A DNA stretch of 64,000 nucleotides from Desulfogranum mediterraneum DSM 13871 (GCF_000429965.1 NZ_KE387007.1:94464-158463); one strand, 5' to 3'. Numbered from the stretch's first letter, positions 55,178-64,000 are shown. Made by a program: numbers and translations. Notes: generated by a model not told the origin, from the sequence alone.

Positions 55178-55364
55178 CTCTCTGGGCTGGAGCCTTGGCT
55201 GCGGCACTGTCCAGCGGAACCCGCTGGGCGCTTTGATGTCTGTTTCGGCTTTCCCGAGGCCATGGTCGTAGCCATGGGCATCGGACCTGGGTGGCCTCCT
55301 TGTCTTGGTTGACTGTTTTCCTGTGTATCTTGTGCTCGCTGGTACGTATCCTGGAGGAAGGCTT

Positions 55365-56372
55365 ATGGGGTTGGATAAACACGAACCGCTTGTAAGTGTG
55401 GTGACGCCCGTCTATAACGGCGAAAAGTATCTGGAAGCGTGTGTCAAGAGTGTTCTCTCGCAGTCCTATGGTAATTTTGAGTATATCATCGTCAACAACT
55501 GCAGTACCGATAATACCCTGGAGGTGGCACAGAGGTGCGCTCTGCTTGACAGGAGGATTTCTGTTCACAGTAACGAACAGTTTTTTTCAGTTATCGAAAA
55601 TTGGAATAATGCACTGGGCTACATCTCTCCTGAAAGCAGATACTGCAAGCAGGTGCATGCCGATGATCTCCTGTTTCCTGAGTGTCTTTCCAGGATGGTC
55701 GCTGTGGCAGAGAGAGATGCTGCGGTGGTCATGGTCGGTTCTTATCGTATTGCCGGTACCAGGACAGAGTGCGGAGGCTTGGCCTACCCTCAAGAAATAT
55801 TTGATGGCAACGAGATCTGCAGGAGAGTTCTGCTTGAAGATAACTTTCGTGTCTTTGGATCGCCCTCGACCATCCTGATCAGGGCTGATGCTATTAGAGA
55901 TGCTGATGGATTCTATAGGGTGAACTCGGTCTTGGCTGCCGATCACGAGTCAGGGTTCCAGTATTTAAAAGATAAAAAGTGGGGATATGTTCACCAGATC
56001 TTATCGCTTACCAGGGTTCATCCTGAACAGGTTTCCAGTTTTGTCAGGAAGTTTCGGGTGTGGGAGCTCGACTATCTCATGCTGCTCAAGAGATACGGGC
56101 CCGTTTACCTGTCCGGAGAGGAGTTGGCGAAAAGAATGAAAGAGGTGGAGTCCCATTATTACTTTAACTCAGCAAGGGCCATTTTTTTCAGCGATGAAAA
56201 AAAACGGTACCTCAACTATCATCAGGAGACCATGCAGCGCTTCGGCGCCCAATTCAGCTACAGTAAGCTCTTCTTGGTTGTGCTGAAGAGTCTGCTGAAT
56301 AATCTTTTGAATCCGGTTGGCCTCTTAAAAAGGGTTGTCAGTAAGGTGAAGAGCCTCCTGGTCAAGGCTTGA
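55365..56372 (+). CDS. Glycosyltransferase family 2
   Basis: A 335-residue GT-A enzyme. VSVVTPVYNGEKYL, NNCSTDNTLE and HADDLLFPE are the family motifs. A hydrophobic basic tail lies at the C-terminus (VVLKSLLNNLLNPVG). ATG 55365 has GGAGGAAGG upstream. It is the last plus-strand gene before the inverted epimerase. Confidence 0.82.
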   Translation: MGLDKHEPLVSVVTPVYNGEKYLEACVKSVLSQSYGNFEYIIVNNCSTDNTLEVAQRCALLDRRISVHSNEQFFSVIENWNNALGYISPESRYCKQVHADDLLFPECLSRMVAVAERDAAVVMVGSYRIAGTRTECGGLAYPQEIFDGNEICRRVLLEDNFRVFGSPSTILIRADAIRDADGFYRVNSVLAADHESGFQYLKDKKWGYVHQILSLTRVHPEQVSSFVRKFRVWELDYLMLLKRYGPVYLSGEELAKRMKEVESHYYFNSARAIFFSDEKKRYLNYHQETMQRFGAQFSYSKLFLVVLKSLLNNLLNPVGLLKRVVSKVKSLLVKA

Positions 56373-56439
56373 ATATGCTGCGGTCAAATTGTCACCATGC
56401 CTTGATCTCGGTCGGAAGCTCTCATTTTTCAAGCTAGCC

Positions 56440-56973
56440 TTAAGGTTTCCAGTCTGGCCAGGAGTTATCCTTTGCTGAAATAATCAAATCTTCACTGACG
56501 GGCCAGTCGATACGGAACAGGGGATCGTTCCAGCGGATGCCATGTTCAACTTCAGGGGTATAGAACTCCGATACCTGGTAAAAGATCTCTGCGCCGTCAA
56601 CCAGGGTGAGATAGCCGTGTGCAAACCCTTGGGGGACGTAGAGCATGGCCCGGTTTTCCGCACTCAACTCGATGCCGAGCCATTGCCTGTAGGTGGGTGA
56701 CTCCGGCCGTATATCAATAATCAGGTCGAGAATTGCCCCGGCTGTACAGCGGACTATTTTTACCTCTTGGTGCGGTTTTTTTTGGTAATGCATCCCGCGT
56801 AGGGTGCCCTGCTTTGCGTTGTATGCAATGTTGCACTGAGCCAGGTCAGCGCAAAGCCCATGTTGTTTGAACTCCTTCCTGCACCATGCCCTGGCAAAAA
56901 AACCGCGGCTATCCTCTAGCCTTTCCGGGCGGATAAGGTAGGCATCGTTGAGTTTCGTTTCTTCAAAAATCAT
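56440..56973 (-). CDS. rfbC: dTDP-4-dehydrorhamnose 3,5-epimerase-like protein
   Basis: A 177-residue cupin epimerase. GTLRGMHYQ holds the catalytic base His62, and FYQVSEFYTPE carries the tyrosine region. AGGAG lies eight bases upstream. It is the only inverted gene in the locus, and no RmlA, RmlB or RmlD is present. It may act on a CDP-linked keto sugar made by RfbF/RfbG, which would be a nonstandard pairing. Confidence 0.85.
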   Translation of the reverse strand: MIFEETKLNDAYLIRPERLEDSRGFFARAWCRKEFKQHGLCADLAQCNIAYNAKQGTLRGMHYQKKPHQEVKIVRCTAGAILDLIIDIRPESPTYRQWLGIELSAENRAMLYVPQGFAHGYLTLVDGAEIFYQVSEFYTPEVEHGIRWNDPLFRIDWPVSEDLIISAKDNSWPDWKP

Positions 56974-57285
56974 TTTGTTCGCTCCTGTTCTTTGCTGGTG
57001 ATAGCCTCTACATCTTCCGTCCGTTGCAGCAAAGGGTGAAAGCCGCAGCTCGGCTTGGTCTCTCCAGGGCAGGTTGTTTCTTTGCCGATAGCGGCCCGAA
57101 GAGCACCTTGTTTTAGGATAGTATCCGCTGGGGCTTTGATTTGTCCAGGCCAGGGGGATAAAATTTCCGCTCCCGACGAATTGGGATGGTAAAATAAAGG
57201 AAAAGTGGATTGCCGGCTGCTCCTGTTGCCCTGGAAAAACAGAAAACAGGCTGCAGTATTTTTTACCTCAACGCCTCCCTTTGCC

Positions 57286-58455
57286 ATGAAAGAGTTATTT
57301 GTCGTAGAGCCGGTCTGTCATCGCATGGAGCATGTTCCGTTTAATGCAGCTCTTTTGCAGACGCTCACTTGCGCCTACCCGGGAAGAAAGATTTCCTTTT
57401 TCGGCGAATGTTCCCATGTCGATAACTTGGTGGAGTTTCTCCCTGTGGAGATCTCCAGGATTATCAGGTGGCATAAGGTGGTTATCCCCGGGCGCCGCCT
57501 CTGTCCATATGATCGATTTCGTCAGGAAAGGGTTCTCGTCTCGAGACTGGAGCAGGCTGGGCTGGGAGGGAAGTGTTCTCAACTCATTGTGTCCTGTGGA
57601 ACATCCACGATTATTTGGGCCATTAAGCTTTCAGGGGGCTACTGGCGGAGGAGCTTTGCCTGTCAGGTTGTGTTGCATGGGCTGTTGAGTAGCCTTGCAG
57701 GGTGGCGTTCAAAAAATCCCCTGAGACGTCTTGTTGATCTCAGGGGGGCGTTGACTCGCTTTAACAGGAAAAATATCCAGTTTGTAGTCCTTGAGGAGCA
57801 TATTGAGGACGCCTTGCTTGCTCTCTTGCCGCAATTAAGACCCTATGTGGAAGAGATTGATCATCCTGTCGTCTCTTTGACTGGAAACAGTGGTTCGGAG
57901 GCCTTGCCTGGGGGGAGGGTCTGTTTCGGTTTTTTGGGGCTGGCAACAAAAAGTAAAGGGTTCCATGCCTTTGTGGAGATAGCCTCTTCGATAAAAGAGG
58001 AGTTCGGCGACAAGGCGGAGTTTCGGGCAATAGGAAAAATTCCCCAGTATGAGCCCTGTTCCGTTGATCTGTCGTGTCTGGATATGCCGCCTGCTCTCGA
58101 GCAACTGCCTCGGAGAGAATATGAAAAAAGACTGGAGGGGGTTCATTATCTCGTTTTTCCCTACAGTGAGGAGCACTATCTGCTGACAGCAAGTGGGGCC
58201 TTGCTGGATGCGGTTGCCTTCAGCAAACCCATTGTAGCGTCCAGAATTAATCTCTTTACTCAGTTAAAACAAGCAGGTGGCTCTGTGATTTTTGCTGACG
58301 ATAAAAAATCCTTTCTTGCCGTCATCCGTCAGCTCATATATCATTTTAACAGGGAGCAGTACCTGCAACAGTCACAGGGGATGGAGACCGTCTCCCGTCA
58401 AAGGGCTCCTGAAAATCTGGCACTTGATGTGCAACAAAGGTGGAAAACATCGTGA
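57286..58455 (+). CDS. Glycosyltransferase-like protein of the EPS locus
   Basis: A 389-residue protein. VCFGFLGLATKSKGFHAFVEI and HYLVFPYSEEHYLLTASGALLDAVAFSKPIV (landmarks only) recall a GT-B C-terminal half. The N-terminal half is divergent. The assignment is moderate. The ATG at 57286 has no clear ribosome-binding site, and the start may be downstream of a promoter divergent from rfbC. Confidence 0.55.
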   Translation: MKELFVVEPVCHRMEHVPFNAALLQTLTCAYPGRKISFFGECSHVDNLVEFLPVEISRIIRWHKVVIPGRRLCPYDRFRQERVLVSRLEQAGLGGKCSQLIVSCGTSTIIWAIKLSGGYWRRSFACQVVLHGLLSSLAGWRSKNPLRRLVDLRGALTRFNRKNIQFVVLEEHIEDALLALLPQLRPYVEEIDHPVVSLTGNSGSEALPGGRVCFGFLGLATKSKGFHAFVEIASSIKEEFGDKAEFRAIGKIPQYEPCSVDLSCLDMPPALEQLPRREYEKRLEGVHYLVFPYSEEHYLLTASGALLDAVAFSKPIVASRINLFTQLKQAGGSVIFADDKKSFLAVIRQLIYHFNREQYLQQSQGMETVSRQRAPENLALDVQQRWKTS

Positions 58456-58495
58456 GAGGGGCGAAGGAAGAGGGGGGTAAATATGTTTTTTTCGG

Positions 58496-60058
58496 ATGAG
58501 GGAGTTGCGACGGTCAGGGGTGAATAGCCAGCAGGGGGAGAGTCAAGTGATTATGCTCGGTAGAACCAACTCGGAAAAATGTGTTGTCCGGTTAGCTGAT
58601 AACAGGATCAGGGTAGATGGGGACCACGAGGTTTTCTTGGGCTATAAGGTCGGCCATCCCGTAGAAGGGAATGGGATATTTACAGAATGGTCTGTGAAGG
58701 ACGATATCTTTAGCCTGGAAAATGATCAGTTTGGGATGTTTCCTGTCTTTTATCGGAAAGGTCAAGATAGTCTCTCTGTGGCAACCTCGCTCTCGGACTT
58801 GATTGATCCGGATGATCTCAATGAGTTGGATGATCCCGCAATAGCTGTGTTTTTGAGAATGGGGTCGTTCCTTGGAGATAGCACGCCTTTTAAAAAGATC
58901 AAGTCCCTGCCACCCGGGGCAAAGCTACAGTTTTCCAAGGAAGGGTTTTCCTTGGAAAAGAGAAGGATCTCCACCCCTGAAAAGAGTGCCCTCTCCTTCT
59001 CCAGGGCCCAGGAGGTCTACTGCGATTTATTTCAGGCTGCAGTTGAAAAGTTTGATGTGGCGTCTCTGAAAGTAGGGCTTCCCTTGTCTGGCGGACGCGA
59101 TTCCCGCCACATTTTATTTGCGATGATATCTGCGGGGATGGAACCACATTCTTGCATGACCTTGAGGCATCAGGCTCCAAAGAACGATGAAGACGTAGAG
59201 ATCGCCAGGAAAATTTGTGACTTTGCGCAGATCAATCATGAAATAATACATCAGCCTCTTTCTTTCCTGCATTCCGAGATCGAAAAAAATCAACGCACCA
59301 ACTTCTGTTCACTGGAACATTCATGGATCCTTCCCCTCTCACAGTACTTACAGGATAATGAATATGATGCCATCTTCGACGGCATTGCCGGGGGGATGCT
59401 TTCAGATGGTTCTTTTTTGACAAGGGTGAAGCTGGAACTCTACAGGAAGGGAAGATTCAGGGCCTTGGCTGAAGAGGTTCTGGGGGACGAGGGGTATCTG
59501 CCGAAAATGCTTGAGGGGCGGGCCTATCAGAGATTTGAGAGGGCGCTTGCTCTCGACTTGGTCGCCAGGGAACTTGAAGTGCATGCCGATGCACCCAATC
59601 CGGTGTCCCAGTTCTACTTTTGGAATAGAACGAGACGGCATATTTCTATGAGTACCTGGAGTGTCTTGTCGCAAAAGTGCCAGGTGTTCGCCCCCTACCT
59701 GGACCAGGATGTTTACACCTTTCTCTCCTCCTTGCCGGGCGAATTCTTTTTTGACAAAAGGTTTCATGGAGAAGCGATACAGAACTATTATCCGCGTTAT
59801 GCACACTTGCCCTATGAGGCTGAAGATGGTCCTCCCCAAAAAAAAAGTAGGGTTGTCTCTTGGTATCAACTGTTTGATTTCCTTTGTTACTTTGTGCGTA
59901 TGCGTCAAGATGATTCCCTCTGTAATCCACTCTTTGTCTATCCCAGAATCGCTAAGGGGTTTATCTCGTCCGATTACTACAATAGGTCAAAGACAATGTA
60001 TAAGATACCTGTATATCTTAATGAGTTGTTAAGGCTAGCCAAGGCTGAGACATGGTAA
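58496..60058 (+). CDS. Asparagine-synthase-like protein without an N-terminal Cys nucleophile
   Basis: A 520-residue protein, or 501 from the Met at residue 20. The synthetase-type PP-loop is SGGRDSRHILF near residue 198 (compare SGGIDSS in AsnB). The N-terminus does not start with MC, so the glutamine amidotransferase nucleophile is missing. It may use free ammonia, adenylate a carboxylate, or be another ATP-dependent amide former. The tail ending LAKAETW overlaps the ligase gene start by seven bases. Domain identity is moderately sure and function is not. Confidence 0.7.
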   Translation: MRELRRSGVNSQQGESQVIMLGRTNSEKCVVRLADNRIRVDGDHEVFLGYKVGHPVEGNGIFTEWSVKDDIFSLENDQFGMFPVFYRKGQDSLSVATSLSDLIDPDDLNELDDPAIAVFLRMGSFLGDSTPFKKIKSLPPGAKLQFSKEGFSLEKRRISTPEKSALSFSRAQEVYCDLFQAAVEKFDVASLKVGLPLSGGRDSRHILFAMISAGMEPHSCMTLRHQAPKNDEDVEIARKICDFAQINHEIIHQPLSFLHSEIEKNQRTNFCSLEHSWILPLSQYLQDNEYDAIFDGIAGGMLSDGSFLTRVKLELYRKGRFRALAEEVLGDEGYLPKMLEGRAYQRFERALALDLVARELEVHADAPNPVSQFYFWNRTRRHISMSTWSVLSQKCQVFAPYLDQDVYTFLSSLPGEFFFDKRFHGEAIQNYYPRYAHLPYEAEDGPPQKKSRVVSWYQLFDFLCYFVRMRQDDSLCNPLFVYPRIAKGFISSDYYNRSKTMYKIPVYLNELLRLAKAETW

Positions 60059-61263
60059 AAGGCCTGTTTTTTTTATGGACATTTGTATTGATTGCGCGAC
60101 CCCAAGATTTTTTTTATTTTATCGCGCCATTCAGGCCGGCCCTGGTTCTGACTCTCATCGTTTTCTTTGCTGCAGCATTGAGCGTCGGGTTAAAAGATGC
60201 AAGTTCTTTTAAAAACAGTGCACAGCTGAAAAGGTATCTTTTTTTGTATGCTGTTATGGCCCTTGGAGTTCCCTTCTCTATCCACAGGGGGGTGTCTTTT
60301 GATTTTATACTGTTCCAGGTCTTTCCTAATTTATTGTTTTTTTATGTGTCTGTTTTGTTGATTTCAAGCAGGAGAGATCTGGAGAATTTTATTTTTTGCG
60401 TTTGCTGTGCGAATTTTTTTTATGTCGGCTTAGGTTTACTCACCAGTAGTGGAGCGCAGGGACGGTTCCAGTTTGGTTCAATGTATGACGCCAACGATTT
60501 GGCCTATTTCCTGATCTCAACTTTTCCGTTGAGTTTCTATTATTTAAGCAAAAACGAGGCGTTGTTCAAGAGGGCTGTTGCCTTTGTGTCTGTGGTCTTT
60601 TCCATAGCTGTGTCCGTTATGACTGGTTCAAGGGGAGGCTTGCTTGGTTTAGGCACTGTGCTGCTCCTTGTCCTCTTTAGCCGGTGGAGTCCGCTGAAAT
60701 TAATCCACCGGATCTTGTTTGTTATAATCTTAATTGTCGGGGTAACGGTCAATCTCGACAAGATAGATGTCGATAGATTCGGTACTCTTCTGAATGCGGA
60801 AACCGACTATAATATAACGAGTGAATCCGGAAGACTGTCAATATGGAAAACGGCCTTGAAGCTGACCATGACCCATCCTTTTACAGGGGTGGGGGTGGGG
60901 TGCTTTGCCAACGCAATCGGGTCCTACCGGCAGGAGATCGGGGAAATTCCAAGGTGGCAGGCGCCGCACAACTCTTTTGTTCAACTGCTCACCGAGGTGG
61001 GGCTGGTTGGTTTTTGTATTTTTCTTTCCATGGTATCAAGTGCGATGATGGTCTTCTTGAGATGTGCGCGGGGGGATAGTCCGATATTGAATGTTTCGTG
61101 CCTGGCCCCTGTGGGAAGGGTTATCTTCATCGCCTTCCTTGGTAATCTCGTGACTTCTTTCTTTCTGTCTATGGCCTACTCTATCCTTCTCACCCTGTTC
61201 TTTGCATTTTCATTTATCTTGCAAAACTTAATGGAGCGTGAAGCCGGGGGCGTGGCAGGGTGA
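60052..61263 (+). CDS. O-antigen ligase/polymerase-type membrane protein
   Basis: A 403-residue protein with about ten to eleven hydrophobic segments. The late periplasmic loop TGVGVGCFANAIG...APHNSFVQLLTEVG is typical of WaaL/Wzy-type enzymes that ligate or polymerise lipid-linked saccharides. It starts within the end of the AsnB-like gene. The sequence is AT-rich. Confidence 0.82.
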   Translation: MVKGLFFLWTFVLIARPQDFFYFIAPFRPALVLTLIVFFAAALSVGLKDASSFKNSAQLKRYLFLYAVMALGVPFSIHRGVSFDFILFQVFPNLLFFYVSVLLISSRRDLENFIFCVCCANFFYVGLGLLTSSGAQGRFQFGSMYDANDLAYFLISTFPLSFYYLSKNEALFKRAVAFVSVVFSIAVSVMTGSRGGLLGLGTVLLLVLFSRWSPLKLIHRILFVIILIVGVTVNLDKIDVDRFGTLLNAETDYNITSESGRLSIWKTALKLTMTHPFTGVGVGCFANAIGSYRQEIGEIPRWQAPHNSFVQLLTEVGLVGFCIFLSMVSSAMMVFLRCARGDSPILNVSCLAPVGRVIFIAFLGNLVTSFFLSMAYSILLTLFFAFSFILQNLMEREAGGVAG

Positions 61264-62168
61264 TCTCTCCGGCTTTTCAAGGAGGCCTTAAGGTTGAAGC
61301 TGTCCTCCGGATGGGCTGTAGGCAACCATGGTAAGGGGGAGGTGTGTTTTCTGCCGGGCTGATCTGCAGCTCGATGCTGTTCGCCAGACGACCTTGTCTC
61401 CGGCCCCAGGCTTGAGCTTACCTTGAGCCTTCCACTTTTGTTTCTCTTTGTGCGTATCGCTTTACACCTGTCTTTTGGTCATTTTTAGGCCTTCCTGGGG
61501 AGTGTTCTCTGCTTCCTGTTCACCTCTTGTCTTCTCCCTATGACGGAAGTCTTGTTCCGGGAATTGTAGTATCCCCTGCTGCCTCGTTTCAAGGTTGGGT
61601 GCAGGATCCCCCTGTGCAAGGGGTGTTTGCATTGTGATCTATCTGTTCTCTTTTTTTCTGAAAAACGAATTGTTTTTCCGATTTTTCGGCATATGCGGCC
61701 TCTGCTTCCGGAGCCACGGGTGACTATGGTCTGGAGGTTAAGAGGCTGTCTTTCTGGGTTTACCTGGTGATGATGCCTTGGGTGGTTTGGGCCGGGGGAG
61801 TCTTTGCAGCTGTTGGCCATCCGGCCTGATGGCGCTTTCCTTCTGTAAGCGATGATTGTAGGATGTGCCCTTCGTCGCGTAACTCTTTGACTGTAGAGGG
61901 TGTTTTGCGGGGGGCTCTAAAGCACTGTCCCTTTCAGGGGCGGGCTGGGTTCTGAGGGGGGGCGGGGAAGGGGCGGTATCTCTTGACCAGTGAAACTGTT
62001 CTTCCTGGTAAGCTGCTCTCTGGAAAAATCGGGGGGCGCGTTCTTTGCATGATTTTTTCCAGGGAAGTCGTGGCTCGCGGGCAGTTCTCCGGGAGACCGT
62101 TGCCTGAAGAAGACGTGTTCTTGAGGATACAGGTGTCTTCTTTTGTAATAGAAAAGAAGGTGTATCGC
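61264..62168. other. Long noncoding stretch before the SGNH gene
   Basis: About 905 bases without a plausible frame on either strand. Frames such as one on the minus strand at 61485-61820 have basic, low-quality composition. No tRNA, IS remnant or CRISPR pattern is seen. It may hold a promoter for the secreted protein gene. Confidence 0.4.
62137..62159 (+). promoter_or_regulatory. 8-base perfect inverted repeat over the SGNH gene ribosome-binding site
   Basis: CTTCTTTT (62137-62144) and AAAAGAAG (62152-62159) flank GTAATAG. The 3' arm contains the AGAAGG-type ribosome-binding site nine bases before the ATG at 62169. Folding could limit translation, though the stem is AT-rich and weak. Confidence 0.4.
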
Positions 62169-64000
62169 ATGAATTTTAAAAAATATTTTTATTGGAACAC
62201 TTTGGTTGTCCCATCTTTTGTGCTCTTGTTTCTATTCGTCGCATGGGGGATGGCTTTGGCCTTGCCTTCCGTCAAGTTGATGGCTGTTGGCGACTCAATA
62301 ACCCTTGGTATTGGCAGCGAGTTTGAGGATGGTTACAGGAAAAGATTATTTTTATCCCTGGTGAATGCCGGATACAGAGTTGATCTTGTCGGGAGTCAGC
62401 AGGATGGGCAGTTTTCCTCCCCGTTTTTTGACGACGATCACGAGGGACATCCAAACTGGACATCCTCTGATGTTCGAATACATATGTATGATTGGTTGGT
62501 GGATTATGACCCTGATATAGTTCTTCTTCATATCGGTACCAACGGTGTTAGTCCTGATGTGAGCGAAGTCGCAGCTATCCTCGACGAAGTGGATAGGTAT
62601 AGTGAGACTGTTTCTGTACTCCTGGCAAGGATAATTAATCGTAGTTCATATCACAATCTCACTGCCCAGTTTAATGATAACCTTGAGCTGATGGCTGTGC
62701 AGCGACAGCTAGAGGGGGACCTGATTGTCGTCGTTGACATGGAAAGTGCCTTGGATTATCCGCAGGATATGTCCGGTTTTTTGCATCCCAATGACAGCGG
62801 CTATGCCAAGATGGCGGACCGGTGGTACCAGGCGATTGAAACCGTGCTCGGTGCTGCACCGTTGCATCCTCCGGAAATTTTAGATAGTAAAAACGAGGAG
62901 ATGTTCCTTGGCGAATCCTACCAGTTCGATGTCGATGCCTTTGGTAATCCCGCTCCAGCCTACACCTTGGAGAGTGGACCTCCGGGTATGAGCATTGACG
63001 CCATTACAGGCTTGTTGAGCTGGACACCGGACTCGGTCGGTACTTTTCCGGTGACTGTAGAGGCTCAAAACTCAGAAGGCGAAGACAGTCGCTCCTTTGT
63101 CATAGAGGTGACGGTTCCCCCTCCTTTGCCGGGAGGCCTTGTCTCCTATTGGAAGTTGAACCAGGCAGGAGGCGTCGTTTTCTTTGATGCAACGGGTTTG
63201 AATGATGGTCTTTGTGCCGCGAGTTGTCCCCAAGCTGTGGCAGGACGGGTCAATGGTGGACAACTTTTCGATGGAACAAATGGCGTAAACGTCGCAGCAG
63301 ACAGCTCCTTTGACCTGGGAGTGTCTGATAGCTTTTCTGTTGAATTTTGGATGCGAAAGGAGAGCAGTACCTTCCAGAATGAACCTGCCATGGCCCGTGA
63401 TGACAGGTCGAGCCAGATGCATTGGTGGGTTGGCGTGGGCCATGTCGCCGGCCCGGGTAAGGCTCGGTTTTTTGCCAGAGACAGTGCGGGGAATGGTTTT
63501 GGGGTGTCTGGAACCACCATGCTGACGGACGGGGGGTGGCACCATGTGGTAGCTGTGCGTGATGCCGAGGCTGCGGTCTTGAATATTTTTGTCGATGGGG
63601 TCTTGGAGGGAACAGAACCTGCAACCTACAGTGCCGGTTTTACAGCTGCATCTGCGAAGCTGACGATGGGCATGATGGCTGGCCCTACTGGATATTGGAA
63701 TTACAGAGGAGTTCTGGATGAGGTTGTCTTTTACCGTCGAGTCCTGACCTCTACTGAAATTGTTGACCATTATGAGAGCGGTGTGGTCGGTCGTGGCTAC
63801 TTTGAGGAAGGTGATTTTGCCCCGACGATCAGCTCCTTGCCAGTAACCGGAGGCACCGTGGGGCAGCTCTACCGGTATGACGTCGAGGCGAGCGGCTCGC
63901 CGGTTCCCGGCTACCTTTTGGAGAGCGGTCCCGTGGGGATGGTGATCGACCCTGTGAGCGGTCTTCTGGAGTGGACCCCAGTCGCGGCGGGTAGTTTTGC
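62169..64000 (+). CDS. Secreted SGNH-hydrolase/Ig-like/LamG protein, partial
   Basis: At least 610 residues, cut by the window end. A signal peptide (residues 1 to about 32, ending ALA) is followed by an SGNH hydrolase (AVGDSIT with Ser43, HIGTNG with Asn). The His206 block is SGFLHPNDSGY, where the usual DxxH aspartate is a Gly. Next come an Ig-like repeat (He_PIG type, PPGMSIDAITGLLSWTP), a LamG/concanavalin-like domain (residues about 335-540) and a second Ig-like repeat. Probably a surface or exported enzyme acting on ester groups. A C-terminal exosortase signal, if any, is outside the window. Confidence 0.75.
   Translation, partial: MNFKKYFYWNTLVVPSFVLLFLFVAWGMALALPSVKLMAVGDSITLGIGSEFEDGYRKRLFLSLVNAGYRVDLVGSQQDGQFSSPFFDDDHEGHPNWTSSDVRIHMYDWLVDYDPDIVLLHIGTNGVSPDVSEVAAILDEVDRYSETVSVLLARIINRSSYHNLTAQFNDNLELMAVQRQLEGDLIVVVDMESALDYPQDMSGFLHPNDSGYAKMADRWYQAIETVLGAAPLHPPEILDSKNEEMFLGESYQFDVDAFGNPAPAYTLESGPPGMSIDAITGLLSWTPDSVGTFPVTVEAQNSEGEDSRSFVIEVTVPPPLPGGLVSYWKLNQAGGVVFFDATGLNDGLCAASCPQAVAGRVNGGQLFDGTNGVNVAADSSFDLGVSDSFSVEFWMRKESSTFQNEPAMARDDRSSQMHWWVGVGHVAGPGKARFFARDSAGNGFGVSGTTMLTDGGWHHVVAVRDAEAAVLNIFVDGVLEGTEPATYSAGFTAASAKLTMGMMAGPTGYWNYRGVLDEVVFYRRVLTSTEIVDHYESGVVGRGYFEEGDFAPTISSLPVTGGTVGQLYRYDVEASGSPVPGYLLESGPVGMVIDPVSGLLEWTPVAAGSF

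Noticed and set aside
56970..57287. A 105-residue minus-strand frame upstream of rfbC
   Set aside because: No recognisable family, overlaps the start of the plus-strand glycosyltransferase and has no ribosome-binding site.
61485..61820. A 111-residue minus-strand frame in the long gap
   Set aside because: Arg/Lys/His-rich random composition, no ribosome-binding site or family.

Overview
The window looks like a chromosomal segment of a GC-rich Gram-negative bacterium, most plausibly an anaerobic Desulfobacterota (Desulfobulbales-like). This is inference from the gene set: a CydA-like membrane pair, a single-cluster ferredoxin, a selenocysteine-containing selenophosphate synthetase, fused IspDF, an SAH-deaminase-type amidohydrolase, and an exosortase-linked exopolysaccharide locus. 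No transposase, integrase, prophage or CRISPR array was seen.

Positions 1-31 kb are mostly housekeeping. The minus strand carries a CydA-like pair (one gene cut by the window edge), a ferredoxin and purF. Divergent from purF is selD, whose reading frame crosses an in-frame UGA followed by a strong SECIS-like hairpin. Next comes a minus-strand block: tRNA(CAU), NIF3-like protein, zinc-ribbon coiled-coil protein, RNase HI, RNase P RNA, ispDF and an M20 peptidase. Then follow a membrane M48 protease with TPRs, an HD-domain membrane protein, DUF1499-surE-nfo, a fibronectin-type-III protein coupled to an amidohydrolase, ychF, a YhaM-like nuclease, holB-ricT-metG, YggT, DUF167, a triosephosphate-isomerase-like protein lacking the catalytic glutamate, and hpt.

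From about 28.8 kb to the right edge lies a large exopolysaccharide/exosortase locus. A PrsT-like TPR lipoprotein is divergent from a run of plus-strand genes: Wza-like export protein, polysaccharide deacetylase, exosortase, EpsI, FemAB-like transferase, DegT aminotransferase, ATP-grasp ligase, glycosyltransferases, SAF-domain oxidoreductase, sulfotransferase, AsnB-type amidotransferase, Wzx flippase, CDP-glucose branch (rfbF-rfbG), acyltransferase, a second AsnB-like protein without an N-terminal cysteine, and an O-antigen ligase/polymerase. A dTDP-4-keto-6-deoxyhexose-type epimerase is the only inverted gene. The window ends inside a secreted SGNH-hydrolase/LamG protein. Together these genes would build, sulfate, acylate, deacetylate and export a heteropolysaccharide and could sort proteins with a C-terminal exosortase signal. 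No sorting-signal substrate, polysaccharide co-polymerase/kinase or initiating sugar-phosphate transferase is visible here.
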